From the NCBI GenBank assembly GCA_022821585.1, contig JAJEDI010000041.1, forward strand, positions 147,100 to 211,099: a stretch of 64,000 nucleotides of DNA. Reading direction: 5' to 3'. Position numbers and translations under genes: made by a program. Below the pieces are notes generated by a model that was not told the DNA's origin, did no database searches, and saw only the letters and a list, made by a program, of their open reading frames with translations. The DNA is from Caldilineaceae bacterium (GTDB lineage Bacteria; Chloroflexota; Anaerolineae; Caldilineales; Caldilineaceae). Of the stretch, positions 17,768 through 26,058 are shown in pieces (positions within the stretch are counted from its first letter, which is position 1; each line of letters starts with the position of its first letter).

Positions 17768-19042
17768 ATGCCTGAGATTGTCATAGTAAGCGCGGTGCGC
17801 ACACCGATCGGCAAAATACGCGGCGCCTTGGCTTCGATTCGACCGGATGACCTGGCGGCGCTCGCAGTTCGGGAGGCGGTGGCCAGAGCCGGGATAGAAA
17901 CCGACGAGATAGAGGAAGTCTATCTCGGCTGCGCCAACCAGGCCGGGGAGGATAATCGCAACATCGCGCGGATGGCTGCTTTGCTGGCCGGGCTGCCACA
18001 TGGCGTGGCGGGGGTAACCGTGAACAGGCTGTGTGCAAGCGGGCTCACTGCCGTCAATCAGGCTGCAAGGGCGATTTTGTGCGGCGAGGGCGACGTCTTT
18101 GTCGCCGGCGGCGTGGAGAGCATGACTCGCGCCCCCTATTCGCTGCCCAAAAACCCGACCGGCTTCGACCCGTCGGGCAACATAACAGGCTATGATACGA
18201 CGCTCGGCTGGCGCTATCCCAACCCAGCGCTGGAGGCGCTCTTTCCGCTGGAAGCGATGGGAGAGACGGCCGAAAACATCTATGACATGAGTTGCGCGTC
18301 TGAGATCGAAGGGGGCGAGATAGGCCGTGCAGAGCAGGACCGTTTCGCCTTGCAGAGCCAGGAAAGGGCGGTGCGTGCGATCAACGAGGGCCGCTTCCAG
18401 AGAGAGATTGTACCCGTAGAGATTCCGCAGAGGCGAGGTGAACCTGTCGTTATAGATACCGACGAACACCCTCGCTATACGAAGTGCGAGGACGGCTTCC
18501 GGCTGGCGACCAGCATGGAGGCCCTGAGCGGCCTCCGGCCTGCTTTTCGAAAAGGAGGGACTGTCACCGCCGGTAACGCCAGCGGACTGAACGACGGGGC
18601 CAGTGCACTTGTATTGATGTCGCGCGAGAGGGCCAGCGAACTGGGGATCCGCCCAATTGCCCGGTGGATGGCTTCGGCCGCAGCCGGTGTCGACCCCCGT
18701 GTCATGGGCCTTGGGCCGGTGGCCGCGGCACGCAAGGCGTTTGCGCGTGCCGGACTATCGGCCGACGACATCGACCTGGTCGAAATCAACGAAGCCTTCG
18801 CAGTTCAGACCCTGGCCGTCCTGCGAGAGCTCGATTTGGGAGAACAGATAACGAATGTGAACGGTGGGGCGATATCCCTCGGCCATCCCCTGGGCTGCTC
18901 CGGCGCCCGCATTCTGACGACGCTCATACACGAGATGCATAGAAGAGCCGATACAGGCGAGGCGGCCCGCTACGGTCTGGCGACTCTTTGCGTGGGCGTA
19001 GGTCAGGGCGAGGCGACCGTAGTCGAAAGGTTGGACGGTTGA
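17768..19042 (+). CDS. pcaF: Acetyl-CoA acyltransferase, probable 3-oxoadipyl-CoA thiolase
   Basis: The 424-residue thiolase has nucleophile C89 in NRLCASGL, the catalytic H373 in [11 protein letters not shown]408 in LCVGVGQG and the NEAFA loop. The segment [14 protein letters not shown] matches the insert I associate with 3-oxoadipyl-CoA thiolases (PcaF/PaaJ) rather than biosynthetic acetoacetyl-CoA thiolases. It would cleave 3-oxoadipyl-CoA with CoA to succinyl-CoA and acetyl-CoA. The neighbouring fused CoA-transferase and intradiol dioxygenase support this. ATG 17768 is chosen over TTG 17759, which would overlap the DinB stop. A general degradative thiolase is the alternative. Confidence 0.85.
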   Translation: MPEIVIVSAVRTPIGKIRGALASIRPDDLAALAVREAVARAGIETDEIEEVYLGCANQAGEDNRNIARMAALLAGLPHGVAGVTVNRLCASGLTAVNQAARAILCGEGDVFVAGGVESMTRAPYSLPKNPTGFDPSGNITGYDTTLGWRYPNPALEALFPLEAMGETAENIYDMSCASEIEGGEIGRAEQDRFALQSQERAVRAINEGRFQREIVPVEIPQRRGEPVVIDTDEHPRYTKCEDGFRLATSMEALSGLRPAFRKGGTVTAGNASGLNDGASALVLMSRERASELGIRPIARWMASAAAGVDPRVMGLGPVAAARKAFARAGLSADDIDLVEINEAFAVQTLAVLRELDLGEQITNVNGGAISLGHPLGCSGARILTTLIHEMHRRADTGEAARYGLATLCVGVGQGEATVVERLDG

Positions 19043-20388
19043 AGCTGTTACCGCAAATCACGCCATCAGAAGCGGCTGCACTGGTCAAGTCTGGAAATAC
19101 AGTCCTGGTGGGTGGCTTCGGCATGACTGGCAATCCCACCCAGGTACTGCATGCGCTGGCGGACTCGGACGTTTGCGAATTGACCTATATAGCCAACAAC
19201 GTTGGCGAGCCGGGCCTTGGCGGGGGGCGATTGTTGCGTAACGGGCAGATCAAGAAGGCGATCGGCTCGTTCTTCACCAGCAATCCGGAAGCGGTTGCGG
19301 CGGCGCAGTCGGGTGCTATCGAGTTCGAAGTGATGCCGCAGGGCACGATGACTGAGGCGATCCGGGCGGGCGGCGCAGGGATAGGCGGGTTTTACACACC
19401 GACGGCGGCCGGAACTGTGCTGGCCGAAGGACGGGAAACGAAACAGATTGACGGCCGCCAGCATGTATTCCAGCCGGCCTTGCGGGCCGACGTCGCGCTG
19501 ATCAGGGCGTGGACCGCGGACGCAACGGGCAACCTTGCCTACCGCATGACAGAGCAGAACTTCAACAGGGCGATGGCGACTGCCGCGGACCTCGTCATCG
19601 CCGAGGTTGAAGAGTGTGTGCCGGCCGGAGAACTGCCGCCTGAGTCGGTGCACACGCCTGGATGCTACGTCGACTATCTGGTGCCGGTGAGGACTTCAGA
19701 GGCCGACCTGGGTTCGTCGGCGTCGATTGCCGTGAGCGGCAAGAATGCAGGCGGTCTGAGAATGAAGCTTGCACGTCGTGCGTTGGCCGAACTGAAGCCG
19801 GGAGACATTGTCAACCTGGGTGTGGGCATACCGACACTTGTGGCGGACCTGATCACACCGGCGCACGGCATCATTTTGCACACAGAGAACGGCATGCTGG
19901 GGGTCGGTCCCGCGCCGGAGAGCGGCGGGGCGATGGAGTACCCGATCAACGCCAGCAAGATTCCAGTAACAGCACTGCCCGGCAGCAGTTATTTTGACAG
20001 CGCTGACTCCTTTGCGATGATCAGGGGCGGGCATGTGGATGTGGCGATCATGGGGGGGTTGCAGGTAGACGAGCAGGGCAACCTGGCCAACTGGGCGGCG
20101 CCCGGGCGGCCGTTGCTGGGCGTAGGCGGGGCGATGGATCTGGCATCGGGTGCGAAGCGCTTGATTGTGACCATGACCCACAACAGCCGTGACGGCAGTT
20201 CGAAGATTGTGCCGTCCTGTACGCTGCCGCTGACTGCGACAGACGCGGTTGACGCGATCATTACCGAACTGGCCGTCTTTCGCTTCTGCAACGGACGTCT
20301 GACCGTCACGGAGCTGATGGAAGGGTCCTCGCTGGAGGAGGTTCAGTCAAGGACAGATGCGAAATTCGATATTGCCTTGGAGGGATGA
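19039..20388 (+). CDS. Fused alpha-beta 3-oxoacid / 3-oxoadipate CoA-transferase
   Basis: The 449-residue protein fuses both subunits that are usually separate (PcaI-PcaJ or ScoA-ScoB). The alpha half (about 1-225) has the GGFGMTGNP glycine motif; the beta half (about 235-449) carries the catalytic glutamate E283 in [11 protein letters not shown] and [12 protein letters not shown]. It should move CoA from succinyl-CoA onto a 3-oxoacid through a glutamyl-CoA intermediate. The likely start is TTG 19039, overlapping the thiolase stop as TTGA, with GAAAGG eight bases upstream. Next to a PcaF-type thiolase, 3-oxoadipate is the best substrate guess; acetoacetate is the alternative. Confidence 0.85.
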   Translation: MKLLPQITPSEAAALVKSGNTVLVGGFGMTGNPTQVLHALADSDVCELTYIANNVGEPGLGGGRLLRNGQIKKAIGSFFTSNPEAVAAAQSGAIEFEVMPQGTMTEAIRAGGAGIGGFYTPTAAGTVLAEGRETKQIDGRQHVFQPALRADVALIRAWTADATGNLAYRMTEQNFNRAMATAADLVIAEVEECVPAGELPPESVHTPGCYVDYLVPVRTSEADLGSSASIAVSGKNAGGLRMKLARRALAELKPGDIVNLGVGIPTLVADLITPAHGIILHTENGMLGVGPAPESGGAMEYPINASKIPVTALPGSSYFDSADSFAMIRGGHVDVAIMGGLQVDEQGNLANWAAPGRPLLGVGGAMDLASGAKRLIVTMTHNSRDGSSKIVPSCTLPLTATDAVDAIITELAVFRFCNGRLTVTELMEGSSLEEVQSRTDAKFDIALEG

Positions 20389-20441
20389 CCAAGACATGGG
20401 GTCAGACTCTCGCTATTCTTTGAAGGAACGATTACCAACCC

Positions 20442-21215
20442 ATGAATCAACGACCAGTTCTCTGCTTCTTGCTGGCGGCAGCCTTGACGGTGCTGTCCTT
20501 GGCGGGATGCGCGGCCCCGGAGATTCCTGTGGAATCCGCTATACAGGTGCCCCAAGGTACTCCGGCCCAGGCTGAAGGCGTTGCGAGTCCGGAAGAAGGG
20601 AGTTTGGAAGAGGCGTCAGTTGAGCCAAACCTCGAAGCGCTGCGAATAGTAGTGGAATACTTCACGCCCTATCAGACAGAAGGTCCCTTCTACCCCGTGC
20701 AGATTCCGGATGACCGAGACAACGATCTCTTTGTTGTGGACGGGGCGGAGGGAAGGCCCGCCGGAGAGATACTCGTCTTTGAAGGTACAGTTTTCGACGG
20801 CGCAGGTATGCCCGTTCCCGGCGCAGTTGTCGAGATATGGCAGACCGATGACAACGGAATCTACATGCACCCAGGTGACTCCAACAGTTCGAGAAGGGAT
20901 GTGAACTTCCAGTCGTATGGTGAGTCGGAAACCGGGCCGGACGGTCGCTACAGTTTAAGGACAATCATGCCGGGCGACTACAATCCGCGTCCCCGACATA
21001 TCCACGTGAAGGTACGGATGGACGGGCGTGAACTTCTGACAACCCAGTTCTATTTCAGTAACGACCCGAATGCAGGGTCCGACCGGATCTTCGCCGGGGC
21101 AGGCGAGGAGGTGTCGGCTCTGATCATGCAGATAGAGGAGGGCCTTGACTCCGACGGCAATTCAGTGTTGATAGGCAGACGCGACATCGTTCTGCGAGAT
21201 ATGCTTTCGGAGTGA
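20442..21215 (+). CDS. Lipoprotein intradiol ring-cleavage dioxygenase-like protein
   Basis: The 257-residue product starts with a lipoprotein signal (LSLAGC, Cys23), then a spacer and an intradiol dioxygenase fold. The non-haem Fe(III) ligands of the protocatechuate/catechol dioxygenase family are all present: Y141 (GIYMHPGD), Y180 (PGDYNPRPRHIHVKV), H186 and H188. Such enzymes open catecholic rings between the hydroxyls. Lipidation places it outside the cytoplasmic membrane, unlike classical PcaGH or CatA. It follows the thiolase and CoA-transferase genes by 53 bases and suggests extracytoplasmic ring opening feeding the beta-ketoadipate steps. A hydroxyquinol-like or lignin-derived substrate is possible. 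Confidence 0.85.
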   Translation: MNQRPVLCFLLAAALTVLSLAGCAAPEIPVESAIQVPQGTPAQAEGVASPEEGSLEEASVEPNLEALRIVVEYFTPYQTEGPFYPVQIPDDRDNDLFVVDGAEGRPAGEILVFEGTVFDGAGMPVPGAVVEIWQTDDNGIYMHPGDSNSSRRDVNFQSYGESETGPDGRYSLRTIMPGDYNPRPRHIHVKVRMDGRELLTTQFYFSNDPNAGSDRIFAGAGEEVSALIMQIEEGLDSDGNSVLIGRRDIVLRDMLSE

Positions 21216-21242
21216 CGGGGTTCGAACGAGGAAGATAGACGT

Positions 21243-21623
21243 GTGAAGCTTTCAGACATCGGCAATCCCAAATATATTGCTCTGGAGACCTTCCGCGAAA
21301 ACGGGCAGGCGGTCAAGACGCCGGTCTGGACGGTGGCACAAGAGGGAAAGCTGCTGGTTTGGACGCCGGGCGACAGTTGGAAGGTCAGACGGGCTCGTAA
21401 CAATCCGCGCGTTAGGGTAGCCCGATGTGACATGAGAGGCAGCGTTCACGGACCGTGGGTGGAAGGCGTTGTCAGGTCGATCTCAGATGACGAAGAGACG
21501 AAGAGATCAATGGCAGGTCTGCTCAGGCGAAAGTATCCCTTCGCGGTGGCCGTGCTCTCGCTGATCGCCGCAGTACGCGGCACGAATAAAGGTCAGGTGG
21601 TCATGGAAATTGCCGACCCATAG
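21243..21623 (+). CDS. PPOX-class F420-dependent oxidoreductase-like protein
   Basis: The 126-residue split-barrel protein starts at GTG 21243. It has VKTPVWTVAQEGKLLVWTP and the basic KVRRARNNPRVRVARCD segment of the small F420/FMN-binding PPOX-class proteins (Rv2061-like). It is 27 bases downstream of the dioxygenase gene, so it probably belongs to the same transcript. Substrate unknown; a reductase acting on a quinone or enone from aromatic breakdown is an inference only. Confidence 0.8.
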   Translation: MKLSDIGNPKYIALETFRENGQAVKTPVWTVAQEGKLLVWTPGDSWKVRRARNNPRVRVARCDMRGSVHGPWVEGVVRSISDDEETKRSMAGLLRRKYPFAVAVLSLIAAVRGTNKGQVVMEIADP

Positions 21624-21698
21624 CGGCCGCCCGCCTTGATGAAACACTTGCGTCGAAGAGTGAATCGTTGAAACTCAGTTTGCCACTAAGAATGAACC

Positions 21699-21731
21699 CC
21701 TTTTCTGCATAGTCTTTCTCAGAAAAAAGGA
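21699..21731 (+). promoter_or_regulatory. 5'-UTR hairpin that could mask the sulfatase ribosome-binding site
   Basis: CCTTTTCTG at 21699-21707 can pair with CAGAAAAAAGG at 21720-21730 (two unpaired A residues). The right arm contains the purine-rich Shine-Dalgarno of the sulfatase starting at 21744. Pairing would hide the ribosome-binding site, giving possible translational control. Seen in sequence only; stability is modest. Confidence 0.35.
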
Positions 21732-21743
21732 GTGTACTTCCCC

Positions 21744-23267
21744 ATGAGAGCTGTGATGGTCATGTTCGACACGTTGAACCGGCATATGTTGCCACCCTAC
21801 GGCTGCGACTGGACGCATGCGCCAAATCTCACGCGACTGGCGGAGCGTACGGTCACATTCGACAACTGCTATGTTGGCAGCATGCCGTGCATGCCGGCGC
21901 GGCGGGAACTGCATACGGGCCGCTACAATTTCCTGCACCGCAGTTGGGGACCGCTGGAGCCGTTCGACGATTCTATGCCTGAGAATTTGTCAAAGAACGG
22001 AATCTACACGCATCTCAGCACCGACCACCAGCACTATTTCGAGGACGGCGGGGCATCCTATCACACGCGCTATGACAGCTGGGACTTTCACCGCGGCCAG
22101 GAAGGAGACGCCTGGATCGGGCAGGTGGCGGATCCGAAGGTGCCGGAGAACATCAACAGGACCTCCTCATCCAATTTGCGGCCTCGGCAGCAAGGAACCA
22201 AGCGCCGTAATGCAGACACGTCTCGCCAGGACTGGATCAACAGGACGGTCCTGGACAGTGAGGAGAAACAGCCGCAAGCAAAGACCTTCGCGGCCGGGTT
22301 GGAGTTTATCCGCCGCAACCACGAGGAGGACAACTGGTTTCTACAGGTAGAGACTTTCGATCCTCACGAACCGTTCTTTACGCAGCAGAAGTACAAGGAC
22401 CTCTATTCGCACGAATACAACGGAAAGCTTTTCGACTGGCCTTCCTATCGAAAGGTGGAGGAAACGCCTGAAGAGGTACAGCACTTGCGCCTCGAATATG
22501 CGGCGCTGCTCAGCATGTGCGATGAGTATTTGGGAAAAGTGTTGGATCTGATGGATGAGCTGAGCATGTGGGAGGACACAATGCTGATCGTGTGTACCGA
22601 CCACGGCTTTCTGTTGGGAGAGCATGACTGGTGGGCCAAGATTGTGCCGCCCTTCTACAATGAGGTTGCCCACACGCCGCTTTTCATCTGGGACCCGCGC
22701 AGCCGGGTGGCAGGGACGCGCCGGGCCCAACTGGCGCAGATGATAGACCTGCCGGCGACGCTCCTGGAGTTTTTCGGCGTTGACAGGCCGCTGGACGTGG
22801 AGGGGATCCCCCTGGGTGATGTCATCGCAGAGGATGCGCCAACGCGCGACGCGGTCCTGTTTGGGGTTCACGGCGGGCACGTAAATGTTACAGACGGACG
22901 CTACGTTTACATGCGCGGCCCGGTGGACCCATCCTACAACCAGCCCCTATTCAACTATACGCTGATGCCCAATCATATGCGGGACCGGTTTGGCGTCGAT
23001 GAACTGCAGGATATTCAACTGGCCGAACCGTTCTCCTTCACAAAGGGCTGCCGGACGATGAAGGTCGCCTCTCGCCAGGTCTTCGGCGCCGTTCCGCGAT
23101 ACACGATGCTTTTTGATTTGGAGTCTGACCCAGGGCAAGAGAGGCCGATTGACAATGTTGCCGAGGAGGCACGTTTGTCGGCGCGGATGGCGGAATTGAT
23201 GCAGGCCAACAGTGCGCCGCAGGAGCAGTTTGAGCGGCTGGGACTGGCGGTTTCGGAGACCATATAG
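21744..23267 (+). CDS. Sulfatase (formylglycine-dependent, type I)
   Basis: The 507-residue enzyme has the sulfatase signature CxPxR as C49-M-P-A-R53, where C49 would be converted to formylglycine. Metal-site residues include D9 near the N terminus (MFDTLNR) and the DH pair in CTDHGFLLGEHDWW; FDPHEPF supplies a further His. There is no signal peptide, so substrates would be hydrolysed inside the cell, or the family includes phosphonate-monoester-like members. ATG 21744 is preferred over GTG 21732, which sits too close to the GGAG site. It stands alone on the plus strand before convergent rplS. Confidence 0.92.
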   Translation: MRAVMVMFDTLNRHMLPPYGCDWTHAPNLTRLAERTVTFDNCYVGSMPCMPARRELHTGRYNFLHRSWGPLEPFDDSMPENLSKNGIYTHLSTDHQHYFEDGGASYHTRYDSWDFHRGQEGDAWIGQVADPKVPENINRTSSSNLRPRQQGTKRRNADTSRQDWINRTVLDSEEKQPQAKTFAAGLEFIRRNHEEDNWFLQVETFDPHEPFFTQQKYKDLYSHEYNGKLFDWPSYRKVEETPEEVQHLRLEYAALLSMCDEYLGKVLDLMDELSMWEDTMLIVCTDHGFLLGEHDWWAKIVPPFYNEVAHTPLFIWDPRSRVAGTRRAQLAQMIDLPATLLEFFGVDRPLDVEGIPLGDVIAEDAPTRDAVLFGVHGGHVNVTDGRYVYMRGPVDPSYNQPLFNYTLMPNHMRDRFGVDELQDIQLAEPFSFTKGCRTMKVASRQVFGAVPRYTMLFDLESDPGQERPIDNVAEEARLSARMAELMQANSAPQEQFERLGLAVSETI

Positions 23268-23419
23268 TTTGCATTTGGGTTGAAAACGTGCGTTCCTCCG
23301 TATTTCGTATTGCGTAATCCGAAATGCACAGTGGCGGGCAATACTGGCGCGATTTCTTCGTAGCCCGCGTGGGAAGTCTTGGCGTCAGCCGAAAATCGCA
23401 TCAGGTGCAGGAATACGAA

Positions 23420-23451
23420 AGCGCCGGACACACTTGATGTGTGCCGGCGCT
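23420..23451 (-). terminator. Rho-independent-type terminator for rplS
   Basis: A 13-bp GC-rich stem with one bulged base (AGCGCCGG-A-CACAC, loop TTGAT, GTGTG-CCGGCGCT) lies about 66 bases beyond the rplS stop. On the minus strand it is followed by TTTCGTATTCC, a weak U-tract. It also faces the end of the convergent sulfatase gene and may act in both directions. Confidence 0.65.
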
Positions 23452-23516
23452 CATTCTTGGTGATCTATCTGGGGGAGATCGCTTTGGGTCGCCCTTTGGA
23501 TTGCGGGCGGACCAGT

Positions 23517-23879
23517 TCAGACGCTGATGAAGCGCTTTTCCTTCAAGCGTGCAGACTTGCCCTGCCGGTCGCGCAGGTAGTAGAGTTGGGCGCGGCGCAC
23601 CTTGGTCTTGCGCAGGACCTCGACTTTATCGATATTTTTGCTGTAGAGGGGGAAAGTACGCTCTACGCCGACGCCGTGTGAGCCAGTGCGGCGAACCGTG
23701 TAGCTGGCGCCGGCGTCGTTGCCCCCGCGCTTTGAGATCACGACACCCTGAAATACCTGAATACGTTCATTGCGACCTTCGGTAATGCGCTGGTGAACGC
23801 GCACTGTATCACCGGGATCGATGTTTGCCGTACCCTCCGGTAGCTCCGGCTGCAGAGAAGCCATCAATGCGTTTGTCAT
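23517..23879 (-). CDS. rplS: 50S ribosomal protein L19
   Basis: The 120-residue protein is a clear L19: [27 protein letters not shown], the [20 protein letters not shown] core and the [23 protein letters not shown] tail. It sits at the 30S-50S interface of the ribosome. Unlike many bacteria, it is not beside trmD, rimM or rpsP here; it stands alone with its own leader hairpin and terminator. ATG 23879 has GGAAGGTGG upstream. Length is normal for the family. Confidence 0.98.
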   Translation of the reverse strand: MTNALMASLQPELPEGTANIDPGDTVRVHQRITEGRNERIQVFQGVVISKRGGNDAGASYTVRRTGSHGVGVERTFPLYSKNIDKVEVLRKTKVRRAQLYYLRDRQGKSARLKEKRFISV

Positions 23880-23901
23880 TTTGTGCCACCTTCCGTGCTG
23901 T

Positions 23902-23935
23902 GCACGGCCACCGGCGAATCCGGCGCGGCCCGTGC
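23902..23935 (-). promoter_or_regulatory. Leader hairpin upstream of rplS
   Basis: GCACGG and CCGG at 23902-23914 pair with CCGG and CCGTGC at 23920-23935, around a CGAAT loop and an internal bulge. The hairpin ends about 22 bases before the L19 start, where r-protein leaders that give autogenous control are found in other phyla. Function here is inference. Confidence 0.35.
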
Positions 23936-24090
23936 CAGATCTTCAGACTTGTCTCTCATTACAGGTGCTTAGTCCTATGGCCGGTAGGGGATAGCTTACT
24001 GGAACAGGAAAACCAAACCCTCGCAGCCAAATGGTAAGCACACAGCCCCGCAGTCTATCACAACGCAAGGCACAAACCAAAATTTCAACG

Positions 24091-25128
24091 CTACAGTTCT
24101 TTACGCACGACGTGGACGCCCTCCACCATGTTTTTCAGCTTCTGCCGTGCGGCCCAGCGGGCGGTCTGGCTGAGTCCGCAGTCTGGTGCGAAGGCCAGCC
24201 GGTCGGCGGGCGCGAATTCCAGACAGCGGCGGACGGTTTCGGCAACGTGCCGGGGCGATTCGATGAAGTAGCTTTTGACGTCGATGATGCCGACAGCGGC
24301 GTCTCGTTTTTCGGCGATGAGACCGATAATTTCGAGCTCAGAATACTCCCTGTTCGCCATCTCCACGTGAATCTCGTCCACTTCCATGTCCAGAAAGGCA
24401 GGAAACATGGGCGCGTAGCGCCGGTAACCGACCGGGTGGCCCTTGTAGTTGCCGAAGCAGAGATGGGTGGAGAGTCGACACCTGCCAATTACTGATTCCA
24501 CGGTGCGGTTGAAGATGTCGACGAAGCGAGCGGGATCCTCGCGATAGGCGTAGCAACTCATTGAAGGTTCATCTACCGTAAGTTCCGTACAGCCGGCCTC
24601 GACCAGTTCCTCCAGCTCCTTGCGTACGATTGGAAGCAGCGCCTCAGTCACTGCGTAGCGGTCAGGGTACCGCCTATTGGGAAGAAGCCGGCCGCTTAGC
24701 GTATACGGTCCGGGAACGCTTGCCTTCAGTGTCGGCCTCGCTTGCGACTGCGGCGCAAGCCTTTGCAGGCGCTGGAATTCTGCCACCGCGCCGAGCCCTT
24801 GCGGTGCCGAGAGCTCGCCAATTATCTCGTGCCTGCCGCGCTGGTCGTGTGCCGGGGGGCCCCACAGTCGGGGCGAGGCCTGCTCGGGCTGGATCCCTTC
24901 CAGATATCCATAGAAGGAGAGGTTGAAGTCGAGCCGGGTCTGTTCACCATCTGTGATGACATCGGTCCCTGCCTCAAGCTGGTCGTGGACGGCGGCGACG
25001 ACGGCGTCGTCTACCATTTCGGCGATGTCGGCGCTGCCGAAACGGTCCAGGTGCGCGCTGGCGAACTCAAGCCAGGCGGGGAGGGGATAGCTGCCAATGA
25101 CGGTAGTGCGAAGCGGAATTGGTTGCAT
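24091..25128 (-). CDS. Cobalamin-independent methionine synthase C-domain-like methyltransferase
   Basis: The 345-residue protein is a stand-alone TIM barrel of the MetE C-terminal (Meth_synt_2) class. Zinc-thiol ligands are visible as H222 and C224 (THLCFGN), E256 (HVEMANRE) and C317 (APDCGLSQ). VDEPSM near residues 185-190 is another family landmark. The N-terminal MetE half is absent, as in archaeal-type and methylthiol-type relatives that use other methyl donors. Acceptor may be homocysteine or another thiol. It is the last gene of a minus-strand run behind the SIS-domain and sulfatase genes, about 75 bases after the SIS stop. Confidence 0.85.
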   Translation of the reverse strand: MQPIPLRTTVIGSYPLPAWLEFASAHLDRFGSADIAEMVDDAVVAAVHDQLEAGTDVITDGEQTRLDFNLSFYGYLEGIQPEQASPRLWGPPAHDQRGRHEIIGELSAPQGLGAVAEFQRLQRLAPQSQARPTLKASVPGPYTLSGRLLPNRRYPDRYAVTEALLPIVRKELEELVEAGCTELTVDEPSMSCYAYREDPARFVDIFNRTVESVIGRCRLSTHLCFGNYKGHPVGYRRYAPMFPAFLDMEVDEIHVEMANREYSELEIIGLIAEKRDAAVGIIDVKSYFIESPRHVAETVRRCLEFAPADRLAFAPDCGLSQTARWAARQKLKNMVEGVHVVRKEL

Positions 25129-25204
25129 CGGAATTTCGGGCTCTTCTGGTTACATGGGAGTCAGGCAGATCCTCGGGGGTGGGCGCGAACTGCCTGGAAG
25201 CTAG

Positions 25205-25975
25205 TCAGTCGCCATAGACGCGGCGAACCCGGCGCCGGTAATCGTCGTAGGAAGCGTCGAACTTGGCTGCGGAGGCGTCGCCGGAGAAAACACTGCTGGA
25301 TAGGACGAGAGGCGGCTTGCCGCGTGCGGTCAGGCCGGAGGCAATCTGGCACTTGATTGCATTCACGACCGCGGCCGCGCCGACTGTCGAGCCTGGTCCT
25401 ACCGGGTCTTCGAGTCCCTCGACGTTGACCATGGCATCGCCGGCGGGGGTACAGTTGTCGACCGTTACGTCTGCGATGTCGATGAGTTTTTCGCCGCTGC
25501 TGTGTTTGGGCGTGGACGCAGTGCAGTGATCGACAGAGACGACTGCTATCACGGGTAGGTCCAGCGCCTTTGCTTCCAACGCCATCTCCACGACAACTTC
25601 ATTGACACCGCTGTTGGAAAAGATCATGAAACTATCCGGCGGCCGCAGAACGAAGTTGCGCAGGATCTGCCGGGCGAAGCCTTCGACGTGCTCGATGAAC
25701 ATTGCCTGGCGTTGCCCGTTGGCACCGACGACCTGGTTGTGGAAGGTCAAAGAAAGTTCCACGATTGGATGAAAGCCGGGGAACGAGCCGTGGCGAGGAT
25801 ACATCTCCTCGACAAACATGCGGGAGTGACCTGTGCCGAACAGGTGCACCAGCCCTTCTGCAGATATGGTGTCGATACAGATAGCTGCAGCACGTTGGAT
25901 GTTTTCGGTCTGCGTGGCGACAATGCGGTCCAATATGGCCTGCGCTGCGCCCAGATAAGCAGAAGCTGGATTCAA
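25205..25975 (-). CDS. SIS (sugar isomerase) domain protein, UPF0309-like
   Basis: From TTG 25975 the product has 256 residues and is a SIS-fold protein: VHLFGTGHSRMFVEEMYPRHG forms the phosphosugar-binding region, with SNSGVNEVVVEMALEAK as the second conserved segment (the SNSG-type loop). UPF0309 proteins often lie beside amino-sugar genes and probably bind or isomerise phosphorylated sugars. AGGAGG lies 12 bases upstream of the TTG. The frame stays open to 26107, overlapping the end of the sulfatase gene, but that extension has no domain resemblance. Its neighbours (sulfatase and UxaA-like gene) fit a sugar-acid or amino-sugar pathway. Confidence 0.85.
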   Translation of the reverse strand: MNPASAYLGAAQAILDRIVATQTENIQRAAAICIDTISAEGLVHLFGTGHSRMFVEEMYPRHGSFPGFHPIVELSLTFHNQVVGANGQRQAMFIEHVEGFARQILRNFVLRPPDSFMIFSNSGVNEVVVEMALEAKALDLPVIAVVSVDHCTASTPKHSSGEKLIDIADVTVDNCTPAGDAMVNVEGLEDPVGPGSTVGAAAVVNAIKCQIASGLTARGKPPLVLSSSVFSGDASAAKFDASYDDYRRRVRRVYGD

Positions 25976-26058
25976 AGTGTGTCTCGTCCTCCTTTTTCTG
26001 ACCTCGTCGAAGTCGGGAGAAGCCCGTCTCTTTTTTTCCGGGCCCGGCTCGGTCCCGG

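Noticed and set aside
21215..21235. GGTTCGAAC stretch suggesting a tRNA T arm
   Set aside because: No acceptor or anticodon stems can be formed around it.
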